Assembly (NCBI GenBank): GCA_043739385.1
Contig: JAYUED010000008.1
Coordinates: 1-64,000, forward strand
Length of the DNA: 64,000 bases
Direction: 5' to 3'
Source of the DNA: Defluviibacillus sp043739385
GTDB taxonomy: Bacteria > Pseudomonadota > Gammaproteobacteria > Burkholderiales > Burkholderiaceae_C
Position 1 is the stretch's first letter. Each line of letters starts with the position of its first letter. Positions 9,174 to 18,203 of this stretch are shown piece by piece. The translations under genes were made by a program, and so were the position numbers. The notes beneath the pieces were generated by a model. That model did no database searches, had not been told where the DNA came from, and was given only the letters and a program-made list of their open reading frames with translations.

Positions 9174-10553
9174 ATGTTGCGCACCGCCCTTGACCCTATC
9201 GTCGCCATCGCTACCGCCTCCGGGCGAGGGGCGGTTGGCATTATTCGCTTGTCTGGCCCATCGCTTGGCGATCTTGTCCCCGTGTTGTGTGGTCGCCTAC
9301 TGCGTCCCCGCGAGGCGACCTACCTTAAGTTGAACGCTGCCGATGGCGGTGTGATTGACCAAGGTTTAGCACTTCATTTCCCTGCCCCGCACTCGTACAC
9401 AGGGGAAGAGGTATTGGAGCTGCAAGTCCACGGCGGCCCAGTTGTTTTGCAGCTGCTACTTGCACGTTGCCTAGAGGCTGGCACTGCGCAAGGCCTGCGC
9501 TTGGCCCGACCAGGCGAGTTCACTGAGCGTGCTTTTTTGAACGACAAAATTGACCTGGCCCAAGCCGAAGCTATCGCTGATTTGATCGACGCTAGCACCG
9601 AAGCGGCTGCCCGCAGCGCCAGTCGGTCATTGGCAGGTGAGTTTTCCACCCAAGTTCATATATTGCGCGACGGGTTAATTCACCTGCGCATGCTGGTGGA
9701 GGCAACGCTGGACTTTCCGGAGGAAGAAATCGACTTCTTGCGTAAAGCAGATGCGCATGGGCAGCTATCAAACTTAAAGCAATCATTAGCCAACTTGTTT
9801 CGCCGTGCTCGTCAAGGTGCGCTGCTGCGCGAAGGTATCAAAGTAGTGATCGCCGGACAGCCTAACGCAGGTAAAAGCTCATTGCTTAACGCGCTGGCCG
9901 GGGCCGAGTTAGCTATCGTCACTCCCGTGGCGGGTACGACCCGCGATGTGGTGACCCAGACCATCCAGATCGAAGGAGTCCCTTTGCACGTGGTGGACAC
10001 CGCCGGGCTACGTGACAGCAGCGATGAGGTCGAAAAAATCGGCATCGCTCGCGCCTGGGCACAAATTGAGAGTGCTGATGCCGTACTTTTCTTGCACGAT
10101 TTGACCCGCAAAAATGCTACTGAATACATAGCCGCTGATGCCGATATAAAAAACTCACTGCTGCAAAAACTTTCTAAATCAGTGCCAGTGATAGATGTAT
10201 GGAACAAACTGGACAGCGTGGACAGCGTGGATGACCTGTCTACCGGTGTGTACCTGTCTGCAAAAACCGGGGCAGGCCTGCAAACTCTGCGACAGCGCTT
10301 GTTGGAGGTGGGTGGCTGGCAATCCCACCCTGAAGGCGTATTCATTGCCCGTGAGCGCCACCTACATGCTTTGCGGCATGCCCAAACACACGTGGATGAG
10401 GCCGTTGCGCAACTGGACAATATCTTGCCTGCGTTGGATTTACTGGCCGAGGAATTGCGTTTGGCGCAAAACGCGTTGAATGACATCACCGGGGCATTCA
10501 GTGCTGATGATTTGCTCGGGGTAATTTTTTCTAAGTTTTGTATTGGTAAATAA
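9174..10553 (+). CDS. mnmE: tRNA uridine-5-carboxymethylaminomethyl modification GTPase MnmE
   Basis: MnmE works with MnmG to modify the wobble uridine (U34) of certain tRNAs. The 459-residue product has an N-terminal tetrahydrofolate-binding domain, a helical domain and an inserted Ras-like G domain: G1 GQPNAGKSS near residue 228, G3 DTAGLRD, G4 NKLD. It ends in the invariant FCIGK. I chose ATG 9174 (MLRTALDPIVAIATASG) as the family-like start rather than 9123. A GATAGCT-type repeat motif is embedded at 9763-9773. Position after yidC is the classic order. Confidence 0.97.
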   Translation: MLRTALDPIVAIATASGRGAVGIIRLSGPSLGDLVPVLCGRLLRPREATYLKLNAADGGVIDQGLALHFPAPHSYTGEEVLELQVHGGPVVLQLLLARCLEAGTAQGLRLARPGEFTERAFLNDKIDLAQAEAIADLIDASTEAAARSASRSLAGEFSTQVHILRDGLIHLRMLVEATLDFPEEEIDFLRKADAHGQLSNLKQSLANLFRRARQGALLREGIKVVIAGQPNAGKSSLLNALAGAELAIVTPVAGTTRDVVTQTIQIEGVPLHVVDTAGLRDSSDEVEKIGIARAWAQIESADAVLFLHDLTRKNATEYIAADADIKNSLLQKLSKSVPVIDVWNKLDSVDSVDDLSTGVYLSAKTGAGLQTLRQRLLEVGGWQSHPEGVFIARERHLHALRHAQTHVDEAVAQLDNILPALDLLAEELRLAQNALNDITGAFSADDLLGVIFSKFCIGK

Positions 10554-10767
10554 GCCCAAAATACTGCTTATTAATGCACCTTATTGTTGGATTTGTTGGT
10601 AATTAATCACAATTAAAATCTGATAAGGTTAGCCATAATGTCATGGCTTCCCGGGTGCTTTAATAGCTAATTCTCAGGTTCCAACCCGGCCTCCTTGATG
10701 CAAATCTGTCTCCACTTTGCTTTGCGCTCCAACAAATGCTGAGCCTGTGCACTACTTTGAACGATTT

Positions 10768-11244
10768 ATGTCTTGGTTAGACCGCATTTTTAGCCGATCC
10801 AGCAGCTTGGAGCTTGAAGAGGTGACGCGCATACAAATGCTAGAGCGCCGCCGAAAACCCACACCCCATGCCAGCAAGGCCACTCCAGAAAAACAAAGTG
10901 ATCCCTTGCACGTTCGCCGCCGAAGCGACCGTGCTGCTCGTCGAGAACTGTTGCAGGCCGTAGTGCGCGAAGCTTTAGCCGATCTTGGGGTGTTATCGCT
11001 TCACTACAAGTTCAAGATAATGTCGGTTGACCAAGAGGGCACGCAGTTCGTGGTGTTGGTGGACCTGTCGATGGATTTCAACGCCGATACGGCTACGTTA
11101 GCGCAAATGGAAGCTGCCATCGTTCATCGAGTCCTCAGCCAGCGTAAGTTGGTGGTTAACGGTGTCTTCTGGCGCAGAATGGAGGCAATTGTTCGCAGAC
11201 CTGCCAGTGTGGCAGGCCATAGCCAGTATGGGGATTTGAGCTAG
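10768..11244 (+). CDS. Conserved hypothetical protein
   Basis: I do not recognise a named family. The 158-residue product begins MSWLDRIFSRSSS, has a strongly basic segment (residues about 35-70, rich in Arg and Lys) and a more ordered C-terminal half with LLQAVVREALADLGVL and FVVLVDLSMDF. There is no signal peptide or membrane segment, so it is probably cytoplasmic. ATG 10768 was preferred over the upstream ATG at 10717 because the upstream segment looks non-coding. Its stop codon overlaps the stop codon of the convergent antiporter gene within the four bases CTAG. Confidence 0.65.
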   Translation: MSWLDRIFSRSSSLELEEVTRIQMLERRRKPTPHASKATPEKQSDPLHVRRRSDRAARRELLQAVVREALADLGVLSLHYKFKIMSVDQEGTQFVVLVDLSMDFNADTATLAQMEAAIVHRVLSQRKLVVNGVFWRRMEAIVRRPASVAGHSQYGDLS

Positions 11245-13226
11245 CCTCTGAGCAGCTTTTGCTCAGCCAGCGCCAGGGCTTCGGGCTTGCCGGACAACAC
11301 CAGCGTATCGCCATCACGCAAAATAGTGTGTTCGTCCGGTGCCAGGGTATTGCCACCTTGGCGACGCAGGCTGACTGTGCGAACGCCCAACGACGGCAGC
11401 GCTACAGTCCCCAACGAATGTCCCAGTGATTTTGCACCTGCGGGCAGCGTGACGGAATTCAGCCTCTCGTGCTCGAATTCGCTGGCCGTGTCGTCGTCGC
11501 GGCCGTGGAAGTAGCCTCTTAACAGGTTATAGCGTGCATCGCGCTGGTCTTGCACCACACGGATCACGCGCCGCATCGGCACACCCACTAACGCTAGCGC
11601 ATGGCTGGCCAGCATCAGGGAGCCTTCAATGGCTTCGGGTACCACCTCGGTCGCGCCAGCGGCTTGCAGTTGCTCTAGGTTCAGGTCGTCTTGCGTGCGC
11701 ACAATTACCGGCACCAAAGGTGCATGTGAGCGGATATTTGCCAGCACTTTTAATGCACCCGGAACACCGAGGTGGGTAACTACTACCGCACTAGCCCTTG
11801 ACAGGCCAGCAGCCATAATGGCTTGCAATCGGGATGCATCGCCATACACGACGGAATCGCCTGCAGCAGCGGCTTGCTGGACGCGGTCAGGATCCAAGTC
11901 CAGCGCTATATAGGGTATGTTCTCGCGCTCAAGGATTCGCGCCAGGTTTTGTCCACAGCGGCCATAGCCGCAAATAATCACATGGTGGTTGGTGTTGATG
12001 GATTTGCGCGCAATGTTAGTCATTTGCAGCGACTGTTGCAGCCACTCGCTGGCCACCAGCTTCATCACAATACGGTTGCTGTACATGACGATGAAGGGCG
12101 TAGCCAGCATCGACAAGACCATGCTGGCCAAAATGGGGTTGAGTAAATGAGGCGGCACCAATGACGAGCTTTGTGCCAACGTTAGCAGCACAAAACCAAA
12201 TTCACCTGCTTGCGCCAAATACAGGCCGGTACGCAGCGAGACCCCAGTGGGGGCTCCAAAGCTGCGCGCCAGTGCCGTCACCATGCCCAGTTTGAACAGC
12301 ACGGGCAGCGTTAGCAGCAGCAGTATCAGCGACCAGTGCTCCAGCACTATGCGCCAGTCCAATAGCATCCCTATGGTGATGAAAAACAAGCCTAAAAGCA
12401 CGTCGTGGAATGGGCGGATGTCGGTTTCCACTTGATGTTTGAATTCAGTTTCTGAAATCAGCATCCCCGCGATGAACGCGCCCAACGCTAAGCTCAGGCC
12501 TGCCAACTCGGTCAGCCATGCAAGGCCGAGAGTGACCAGCAACAGGTTCAGCACGAACAGCTCTTCGCTTTTGCGCCTCACCACAATGGTGAGCCACCAG
12601 CGCATTACTTTTTGCCCACCTACAAGCAATACCGTAATCAGCACGGCGGCCTTTAGCGTGGCCAAGGCGAGCGACATCAGTAAATTTTCTGCCGACGCCC
12701 CCAGTGCTGGGATCAGTACCAGCAGTGGTACCACTGCCAAATCCTGGAAAAGCAGCACGCCCATCACGCGTTTGCCATGTTCGCTTTCCATCTCCAGGCG
12801 CTCTGCCATCAGTTTGACGATGATGGCCGTGCTGCTCATCGCAAGTGCTCCCGATAAAGCCACCACCGTTTGCCAACGCATTTGCCATGAGTGGGACAGC
12901 CAGGGAGACACCAGGAGTACCGCTGCCGTAGCCAGTCCCATCGTGAGCACCACCTGCAACAATCCCAGTCCAAATACATGCTTGCGCATCGCTCGCAACT
13001 TGGGTAGGTTGAACTCCAAACCGATTACGAACATCAGGAACACTACGCCAAACTCACCTAAATGCCGTATCCCCTCAGAGTTTTGTCCCAGTGCCAGCGC
13101 GTTTGGCCCAATCATCCCCCCCACAGCCAAATAGCCCAGCATCGGAGGTAGCAACAATTTGCGACACGCCACCACGCCCAGCACAGCGGCCAGCAGGTAC
13201 ATGAGCGTAAGTTCTAGGGAGGACAT
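11241..13226 (-). CDS. Kef-type monovalent cation:proton antiporter (CPA2 family) with TrkA domains
   Basis: This is an inner-membrane antiporter likely to exchange K+ or Na+ for protons. The first ~390 residues form a 12-13 helix CPA2 domain (LPPMLGYLAVGGMIGPNALA, then GEFGVVFLMFVIGLEF). A TrkA-N nucleotide-binding domain follows (HVIICGYGRCGQNLARILE near residue 415), then a TrkA-C domain in the last ~90 residues. The domain order matches KefB/KefC/YbaL-type proteins, and the length of 661 is within their range. No KefF/KefG ancillary gene is adjacent, so glutathione gating cannot be inferred. It is monocistronic and convergent with the upstream hypothetical gene. Confidence 0.92.
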   Translation of the reverse strand: MSSLELTLMYLLAAVLGVVACRKLLLPPMLGYLAVGGMIGPNALALGQNSEGIRHLGEFGVVFLMFVIGLEFNLPKLRAMRKHVFGLGLLQVVLTMGLATAAVLLVSPWLSHSWQMRWQTVVALSGALAMSSTAIIVKLMAERLEMESEHGKRVMGVLLFQDLAVVPLLVLIPALGASAENLLMSLALATLKAAVLITVLLVGGQKVMRWWLTIVVRRKSEELFVLNLLLVTLGLAWLTELAGLSLALGAFIAGMLISETEFKHQVETDIRPFHDVLLGLFFITIGMLLDWRIVLEHWSLILLLLTLPVLFKLGMVTALARSFGAPTGVSLRTGLYLAQAGEFGFVLLTLAQSSSLVPPHLLNPILASMVLSMLATPFIVMYSNRIVMKLVASEWLQQSLQMTNIARKSINTNHHVIICGYGRCGQNLARILERENIPYIALDLDPDRVQQAAAAGDSVVYGDASRLQAIMAAGLSRASAVVVTHLGVPGALKVLANIRSHAPLVPVIVRTQDDLNLEQLQAAGATEVVPEAIEGSLMLASHALALVGVPMRRVIRVVQDQRDARYNLLRGYFHGRDDDTASEFEHERLNSVTLPAGAKSLGHSLGTVALPSLGVRTVSLRRQGGNTLAPDEHTILRDGDTLVLSGKPEALALAEQKLLRG

Positions 13227-13349
13227 AGGGTGTTAGGTTGACCCATTGATACTAGCAAGTTACAGGCGAGGTTTGCCTCGTTCAGGTCGCGCAATTCCTA
13301 CCAACATACCCTTTACAGGGAGTTTCAAGAGCACCGATAAAATCTTGCT

Positions 13350-14363
13350 ATGACTGCACCTATTGCCTTGCCTGCCACGCTGGACGTGGCCCGCGCTGTT
13401 CGCCTAGCCCACGACACTTTTGACATCGAAGCCGCCGCCGTGTTGGGCCTGAAAGCCCGCGTGGCGAAAGACGGGGCGCAGTGCTTTGCACAAGCCCTGA
13501 CGCTCATGTTGAACGTGCGCGGCCGTGTTGTTGTGATGGGTATGGGTAAAAGTGGTCATGTCAGCCGCAAGATTGCCGCCACGCTGGCCTCAACAGGTAC
13601 ACCTGCAATGTTCGTCCATCCGGCGGAGGCTAGCCATGGCGATTTAGGCATGATTAAAAGTATCGACGTGGTATTGGCGGTGTCGAACAGCGGTGAAGTG
13701 GATGAGCTCACAGCCATCTTGCCCACGCTCAAGCGCCTGGGTGCGCCCATCATTGCCATGACAGGCCGTCTGCAGTCCACGCTGGCCCGCCATGCTGATG
13801 TGGTGCTCGACAGCGGCGTTGAAAAAGAAGCCTGTCCGCTTAACCTCGCCCCTACAGCCAGCACTACTGCGCAAATCGCCCTGGGTGATGCGTTAGCTGT
13901 TGCCTTGCTCGATGCCCGGGGCTTCAAAGCCGAAGACTTTGCTCGCTCACACCCCGGTGGCCTGCTAGGCCGCAAACTGTTGACTCATGTGGCTGACGTG
14001 ATGCGCACCGGCGATGCAATTCCCCGCGTGCTGCCGGACAGTGGCTTTAGTGAGTTGATGCGTGAGATGAGTAGCAAAGGCTTTGGCGCGTCAGCCGTAG
14101 TGGATGAACAAGGCCGGGTGCTGGGCATCTTCACCGATGGTGATTTACGCCGCTTAGTTGAAAAAGGCCTTGATCTGCGCCATACCATTGCCCGCGAAGT
14201 GATGCACGCCAGCCCGCGGACTCTGCGCTCTGATGCGCTGGCTGTGGACGCTGCGGACATGATGGAATTGCACCGTATAACCAGCGTATTGGTGGTGGAT
14301 GCGGACGGCAGCCTATGCGGTGCCGTTAACACCAATGATTTGATGCGGGCTAAAGTCATATGA
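13350..14363 (+). CDS. kdsD: D-arabinose 5-phosphate isomerase (KpsF/GutQ family)
   Basis: The enzyme converts ribulose 5-phosphate to arabinose 5-phosphate, the first step of Kdo synthesis for lipopolysaccharide. The 337-residue protein has an N-terminal SIS sugar-isomerase domain (GRVVVMGMGKSGHVSRKIAA, SNSGEVDEL, EKEACPLNLAPTAST) and two C-terminal CBS domains (GVLGIFTDGDLRRL and a second near 280-335). It overlaps kdsC by four bases (ATGA), and both precede lptC, so it belongs to the LPS inner-core block. Confidence 0.97.
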   Translation: MTAPIALPATLDVARAVRLAHDTFDIEAAAVLGLKARVAKDGAQCFAQALTLMLNVRGRVVVMGMGKSGHVSRKIAATLASTGTPAMFVHPAEASHGDLGMIKSIDVVLAVSNSGEVDELTAILPTLKRLGAPIIAMTGRLQSTLARHADVVLDSGVEKEACPLNLAPTASTTAQIALGDALAVALLDARGFKAEDFARSHPGGLLGRKLLTHVADVMRTGDAIPRVLPDSGFSELMREMSSKGFGASAVVDEQGRVLGIFTDGDLRRLVEKGLDLRHTIAREVMHASPRTLRSDALAVDAADMMELHRITSVLVVDADGSLCGAVNTNDLMRAKVI

Positions 14364-14914
14364 GCGCCTTGAGTTTTCCTCCCGAATTGCTCCAGCGTGC
14401 CCAACCCGTCAAAGTTGTGTTTTTTGACGTTGACGGTGTGCTGACCGATGGGGCACTGTATTTTTCTGAAGTAGGCGAAAGCCTCAAACGCTTCAATAGC
14501 CTGGACGGCCACGGTCTCAAACTCTTGCAGCGGGCGGGCATTACCCCCGCTGTTATTACCGGGCGTGACTCTAAACCGCTGCGTTTGCGTCTGCAGGCGC
14601 TGGGTATCAACCACGTTCATTACGGAATCGAAGATAAGCGTCCCGCTGCCGAAGCTACTTTGAATGCATTAGGCCTGGACTGGTCACAGGCTGCCGCCAT
14701 GGGCGACGATTGGCCAGATATGCCTGTTTTACTGCGTTGCGCTTTCGCTTGCGCTCCAGCGAACGCCCATGCTGAAGTCAAAGCCATTGCGCATCACACC
14801 ACCAGCCTGCGTGGTGGGGAAGGTGCAGCCCGCGAACTGTGTGATCTGCTGCTAATAGCCTCAGGTCATTACGGTGACTTCGTAGCCGAGTTGCTGGGCG
14901 ATCTGCCCCGCTAA
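14360..14914 (+). CDS. kdsC: 3-deoxy-D-manno-octulosonate 8-phosphate phosphatase
   Basis: KdsC dephosphorylates Kdo 8-phosphate to Kdo. The 184-residue product has the HAD signature FFDVDGVLTDGALYF with both catalytic aspartates, ITGRDSKPLRLR, and the metal-binding GDDWPDMPVL. The length is typical of the tetrameric KdsC group. The start codon overlaps the kdsD stop codon, implying coupled translation of consecutive Kdo-pathway enzymes, and lptC follows after 15 bases. Confidence 0.97.
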   Translation: MSALSFPPELLQRAQPVKVVFFDVDGVLTDGALYFSEVGESLKRFNSLDGHGLKLLQRAGITPAVITGRDSKPLRLRLQALGINHVHYGIEDKRPAAEATLNALGLDWSQAAAMGDDWPDMPVLLRCAFACAPANAHAEVKAIAHHTTSLRGGEGAARELCDLLLIASGHYGDFVAELLGDLPR

Positions 14915-14929
14915 CCGCGATACGCTCCT

Positions 14930-15550
14930 ATGGCTGCAGCCCAACGTTTCTCCCGTACCTTTGACCGTTTGACGATTTACCTGCCCATCATCTTGATGGC
15001 GCTTTTGGCGTTAGGTACCTATTGGCTGCTGCACACCACGCCGAAGCCTGGTGAGCCCGAGCACGAAAAACCCGCTACACATAATGCAGATTACTTTATG
15101 CGGCGGTTTTCGCTCAAAACATTTGACGCTCTAGGACAGCTTAAAACCGAATTGCAGGGCCAGGAAATTCGCCATTTTCCCGACACCGATACGCTAGAGA
15201 TTGAACAGGTCTACCTGCGCTCTTACGATGAGGATGGCCACCTCACCACTGCCACCAGTGAGCGTGGACTGTCCAACGGTGACGGCTCAGAGGTGCAATT
15301 GATGGGCAACGCCGTGGTGGTGCGCGCAGGTTGGGTTAACAGCATGGGCAAACTCCAGGCACCGCTGGAAATTCGCAGCGATTTTCTGCACGCCATTACT
15401 GAAACCGAGCGCGTGAAAACCCATTTACCTGTGGTCATTACACGTGGGCTTGATAAGTTCACTGCTGACAGCATGGACTATGACAATCTCAATCGTCTAA
15501 TGGATCTGAAGGGCCGCGTACATGGTGTTCTTACGCCCGTCAAGCCTTGA
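14930..15550 (+). CDS. lptC: LPS export ABC transporter periplasmic protein LptC
   Basis: LptC is a bitopic inner-membrane protein that passes lipopolysaccharide from LptB2FG to LptA. The 206-residue product has one N-terminal membrane helix (LTIYLPIILMALLALGTYWLL) and a periplasmic beta-jellyroll (MRRFSLKTFDALGQLKTELQG, then GNAVVVRAGWVN). It follows kdsC by 15 bases. Oddly, lptA and lptB, which usually come next, are absent: a short-chain dehydrogenase and a terminator follow. Confidence 0.93.
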   Translation: MAAAQRFSRTFDRLTIYLPIILMALLALGTYWLLHTTPKPGEPEHEKPATHNADYFMRRFSLKTFDALGQLKTELQGQEIRHFPDTDTLEIEQVYLRSYDEDGHLTTATSERGLSNGDGSEVQLMGNAVVVRAGWVNSMGKLQAPLEIRSDFLHAITETERVKTHLPVVITRGLDKFTADSMDYDNLNRLMDLKGRVHGVLTPVKP

Positions 15551-15609
15551 TGCAGATCTAATTCGCCTCTGTTACATCACATACCCGATACCGATATACC
15601 CATATATTC

Positions 15610-16398
15610 ATGTCCAAACTTGTTGTCATCACCGGTGCCTCGAGCGGATTGGGCCAAGCGTTGGCGCTGCGATTTTTCCAAGCAGGCTACCGGCTGGCGT
15701 TGGTTGCACGTCGGGTTTCAGAAATAGAAAGCTGGGCCATTGCAAACCAAATCGACGCTGCAAGCTATCAAATCTACAGTGCTGATGTATCCGACTCGAA
15801 CGCCATGGTGGCTGTAGGCAACGACTGCCTCCAATCCCAAGGCGTACCCGATGTAGTGATTGCCAATGCGGGCATCAGTGTGGGCATTGACACCAGCTGT
15901 CGCGCTGACATTGACGTGATGGCCCGTGTGTTTGCCACCAACAATATCGGCATGATGGCGACCTTTCACCCCTTTGTGGAGGCTATGGTCGCACGCGCGG
16001 CAACAGGCACTGAGAGTACTTTGGTGGGTATTGGCAGCGTGGCTGGTATACGTGGATTGCCTGGCCATGGTGCTTACAGCGCGAGCAAGGCAGCTGCCAT
16101 CACGTATTTGGAAAGTTTGCGCGGTGAAATGAGACCACTGGGTTTGCGGGTAGTGACGGTGTGCCCTGGCTATATCGATACGCCTCTGACACAAAAAAAC
16201 AGCTACACGATGCCATTTTTGATGCGATCAGACGACTTTGCTGAAAAAGCGTTCCAAGCCATTGTTAAGGGGGTCAGCTACTGCGTTATTCCGTGGCAAA
16301 TGGGCGTAGTTGCTAAGCTGCTGCGTTTGCTGCCAAATGTGCTGTATGACAAGATACTTGCAGGCAGGCCTCGCAAGCACCGAGATGGGGGGCACTAA
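15610..16398 (+). CDS. Short-chain dehydrogenase/reductase (SDR family)
   Basis: This is an NAD(P)-dependent oxidoreductase of unknown substrate. The 262-residue protein has the classical SDR motifs: the cofactor-binding TGASSGLGQA near residue 9, NAG near 90 and the active-site YSASK near 155, with an upstream Ser in GIGSVAG. The C-terminal VIPWQMGVVAKLLRLLPN resembles SDRs linked to membranes or lipids. It starts 59 bases after lptC and ends before a strong terminator, so it may be the last gene of the LPS block. Codons 51-55 overlap a degenerate GATAGCT-type motif (15761-15773, reverse strand). Confidence 0.9.
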   Translation: MSKLVVITGASSGLGQALALRFFQAGYRLALVARRVSEIESWAIANQIDAASYQIYSADVSDSNAMVAVGNDCLQSQGVPDVVIANAGISVGIDTSCRADIDVMARVFATNNIGMMATFHPFVEAMVARAATGTESTLVGIGSVAGIRGLPGHGAYSASKAAAITYLESLRGEMRPLGLRVVTVCPGYIDTPLTQKNSYTMPFLMRSDDFAEKAFQAIVKGVSYCVIPWQMGVVAKLLRLLPNVLYDKILAGRPRKHRDGGH

Positions 16399-16469
16399 AC
16401 TAGGTAAACGCAGATGTGAGACTAGACTTTACCCGCCAACCTTGCGAAAGGCCGATGATTTACCAATGC

Positions 16470-16495
16470 AAAAAGGCTCCCGAGGGAGCCTTTTT
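16470..16495 (+). terminator. Intrinsic terminator after the LPS/SDR operon
   Basis: An 11-bp stem AAAAAGGCTCC/GGAGCCTTTTT with a CGAG loop and a T-run is symmetric enough to stop transcription from both sides, including the convergent RRM gene. Confidence 0.85.
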
Positions 16496-16567
16496 GTGAC
16501 CACACTGTAAGTATGATTACTTTTATCATTGGACTTTACAGCCCAAATGACGATCAGTAGCTAACGA

Positions 16568-17044
16568 TTAATAACCGCCGCCGCCGGAACGACCACCGCC
16601 GCCACCGCCGTAACCACCACCGCCGCCGGAACGACCACCACCGCCGCCGCCGCCGCCAGCACCGCCGCCGCCGTACGGGCTACGGAAACCACCACCGCCG
16701 CCGCCGCCTTCACGGCCACCGCCGCCAGCACCGCCGCCGAAACCACCACCGCCACCGCCACCGCCGCCGAAGCCGCCGGTACGTGGAGGACGTGCCTCCA
16801 TCGGACGTGCTTCGTTAACGACAACGCTACGGCCACCCAAAGAAGCACCGTTCATGCCGCCAATGGCAGCTTGTGCTTCTGGATCGCTAGCCATTTCGAC
16901 AAAGCCGAAGCCCTTCGAACGACCGGTATCACGTTCCATCATTACTTTTGCGCTGGTGACTGCGCCAAATTGGCCAAAGGCCTGTTCCAAATCGCTATCG
17001 CGAACCGAGTACGGCAAATTGCCGACGTACAGTTTGTTGCCCAT
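16568..17044 (-). CDS. Glycine-rich RNA-binding protein with one RRM domain
   Basis: This is a small RNA-binding protein of the bacterial Rbp type, often cold- or stress-regulated. The first ~80 residues are a complete RRM with RNP2 (KLYVGNLPY) and RNP1 (SKGFGFVEM). The remaining ~75 residues are almost pure glycine with scattered Arg, Phe, Tyr and Ser, encoded by GC-rich CCGCC-type repeats. The length of 158 is at the long end for such proteins. About 195 bases separate it from the upstream anti-sigma gene, leaving room for its own promoter and a long leader. The Gly tract may vary in length between strains. Confidence 0.93.
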   Translation of the reverse strand: MGNKLYVGNLPYSVRDSDLEQAFGQFGAVTSAKVMMERDTGRSKGFGFVEMASDPEAQAAIGGMNGASLGGRSVVVNEARPMEARPPRTGGFGGGGGGGGGFGGGAGGGGREGGGGGGGFRSPYGGGGAGGGGGGGGRSGGGGGYGGGGGGRSGGGGY

Positions 17045-17239
17045 GAAGGGACTCCTATAAACACATGAGAAAAGCGATGGAGTCCCGAAAACGCATTCAA
17101 CTAACCTGAGAGACGCGAAACTGACCTTAACACCGCAAACTTTACCTGAGCGTTGAAACCCAGATTGACAGATTATGCTTCATTTTTTATATGTTGGTGT
17201 AAAAATTCATAAGGAAGACGCAAAAACGTAAGCTAAGCC

Positions 17240-17431
17240 TTAATCTTCACGGTAGTTTCGCCATTCGCGCATGGCGTGTCGCATCGTCAAAACCTGACGT
17301 TCGAAAAGCGGACAGGCTTTGCAGGCAAGCATATGGAATCGCAGTGCAAAGCGGTTGGATACGTTCAAGGCGGTGTCTTCCCTGGCAATCAGCAGAGCAG
17401 CGACTTCTTTGCAAGTTCGGCGAAATATCAT
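17240..17431 (-). CDS. Small zinc-finger anti-sigma factor
   Basis: The 63-residue product MIFRRTCKEVAALLIAREDT... carries an H-x3-C-x2-C motif (HMLACKAC, about residues 34-41) with an upstream Cys in RRTCKEV. This is the zinc-binding anti-sigma (ZAS) signature. It has no membrane segment, so it would be a cytoplasmic sensor that holds the adjacent ECF sigma factor. The ATG overlaps the sigma stop codon (ATGA), the standard arrangement for a sigma/anti-sigma pair; a longer frame to 17470 would overlap the sigma gene by 43 bases. Regulation by metals or thiol stress is likely from context but unproven. Confidence 0.82.
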   Translation of the reverse strand: MIFRRTCKEVAALLIAREDTALNVSNRFALRFHMLACKACPLFERQVLTMRHAMREWRNYRED

Positions 17432-18012
17432 GGCGCTATCCGGTTCCCAAACCAGTTGAGCTCCAGGCATTCACGTAAACGCAAACGAGCCCGGTGCAGT
17501 TGAACATACAGGTTTGTCGCGCTGAGGTTCATTTCCTTACAGATCTCTTCGGTTGACAGTTCCAGCCACTCGCGCATCAAAAACACCCTCCCCAAGCTAG
17601 CGGGCAGCGCGTCAGCGCAGGCTTCGAGTATTTTGAGAAACTGTTGCGAGCGTAAATCCTGCTCAGGGTTGCCCCAGTCCGACGGCTTATTGATGAAATG
17701 TCCATCACTCTTGAACATCAATGCATCCAGTTCTTCTGAGCCATCGTCGCCGTCACTGGTGTCCATAGACACCTCACGCGAGCGAGAGCGTAGTTGGTCT
17801 ATCACCTTGTGTTTAAGGATGCCGACAAGCCATGTTTTGAGTTGCGATTTGCTCTGAAACGCCTGCGGCTTACTTAGTGCCGCAAGTGTAGTTTCTGAAA
17901 CGGCATCTTCAGCCCAGGAATCGTTTCGCAACTGCATGCGGGCAAAGCGCAGCAAGTAACCGCGATGGCTAGCGAGTTGCATTTCAAAGTCTGAAGCGGA
18001 TGCGTTTGGCAT
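17428..18012 (-). CDS. ECF-type RNA polymerase sigma factor
   Basis: This alternative sigma factor has 194 residues. Region 2 is visible as SHRGYLLRFARMQLRNDSWAEDAVSE-like sequence with LKTWLVGILKHKVIDQLRSR, and region 4 as the helix-turn-helix LSTEEICKEMNLSATNLYVQLHRARLRLRECL. It is followed by a ZAS anti-sigma factor and divergent from bufA1. In Cupriavidus metallidurans a related arrangement pairs the ECF sigma RpoQ with the gigPABT genes, induced by gold and copper; the cluster here has the same gene content. I infer that it controls both buf operons of this window. Confidence 0.92.
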   Translation of the reverse strand: MPNASASDFEMQLASHRGYLLRFARMQLRNDSWAEDAVSETTLAALSKPQAFQSKSQLKTWLVGILKHKVIDQLRSRSREVSMDTSDGDDGSEELDALMFKSDGHFINKPSDWGNPEQDLRSQQFLKILEACADALPASLGRVFLMREWLELSTEEICKEMNLSATNLYVQLHRARLRLRECLELNWFGNRIAP

Positions 18013-18109
18013 GCGTCGGTGCGTCGTAGTTTTTAACCATCATCGCACAGCCAGATGTCAGGATAAACAGACGTAAAAACCTTTGAATTTCAAAACTTTT
18101 GCACACACG

Positions 18110-18135
18110 TGTAAGAAGTTGCTCGGTACACTGAC
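18110..18135 (+). promoter_or_regulatory. Putative ECF-sigma promoter of the first buf operon
   Basis: TGTAAGAAGTT (18110-18120) and TGAC (18132-18135), 16 bases after the GTAAG core, lie about 70 bases upstream of bufA1. The same 11-mer and a TGAC with one extra spacer base occur upstream of the second buf operon. Shared elements at -35/-10 spacing are seen; recognition by the neighbouring ECF sigma is inferred. Confidence 0.6.
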
Positions 18136-18203
18136 CAATGCTCAACCAGTACCCTTGCTGGTGATGCTTATCTCTCAACCCATTCACCCTCTAGGAGTTT
18201 TTC

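Noticed and set aside
10554..10767. Truncated mnmE or missing C-terminus
   Set aside because: The frame ends in FCIGK, the invariant MnmE C-terminus.
16561..16848. Val/Ala-rich minus-strand frame over the RRM protein
   Set aside because: It is the glycine-codon repeat of the RRM protein read in another frame.
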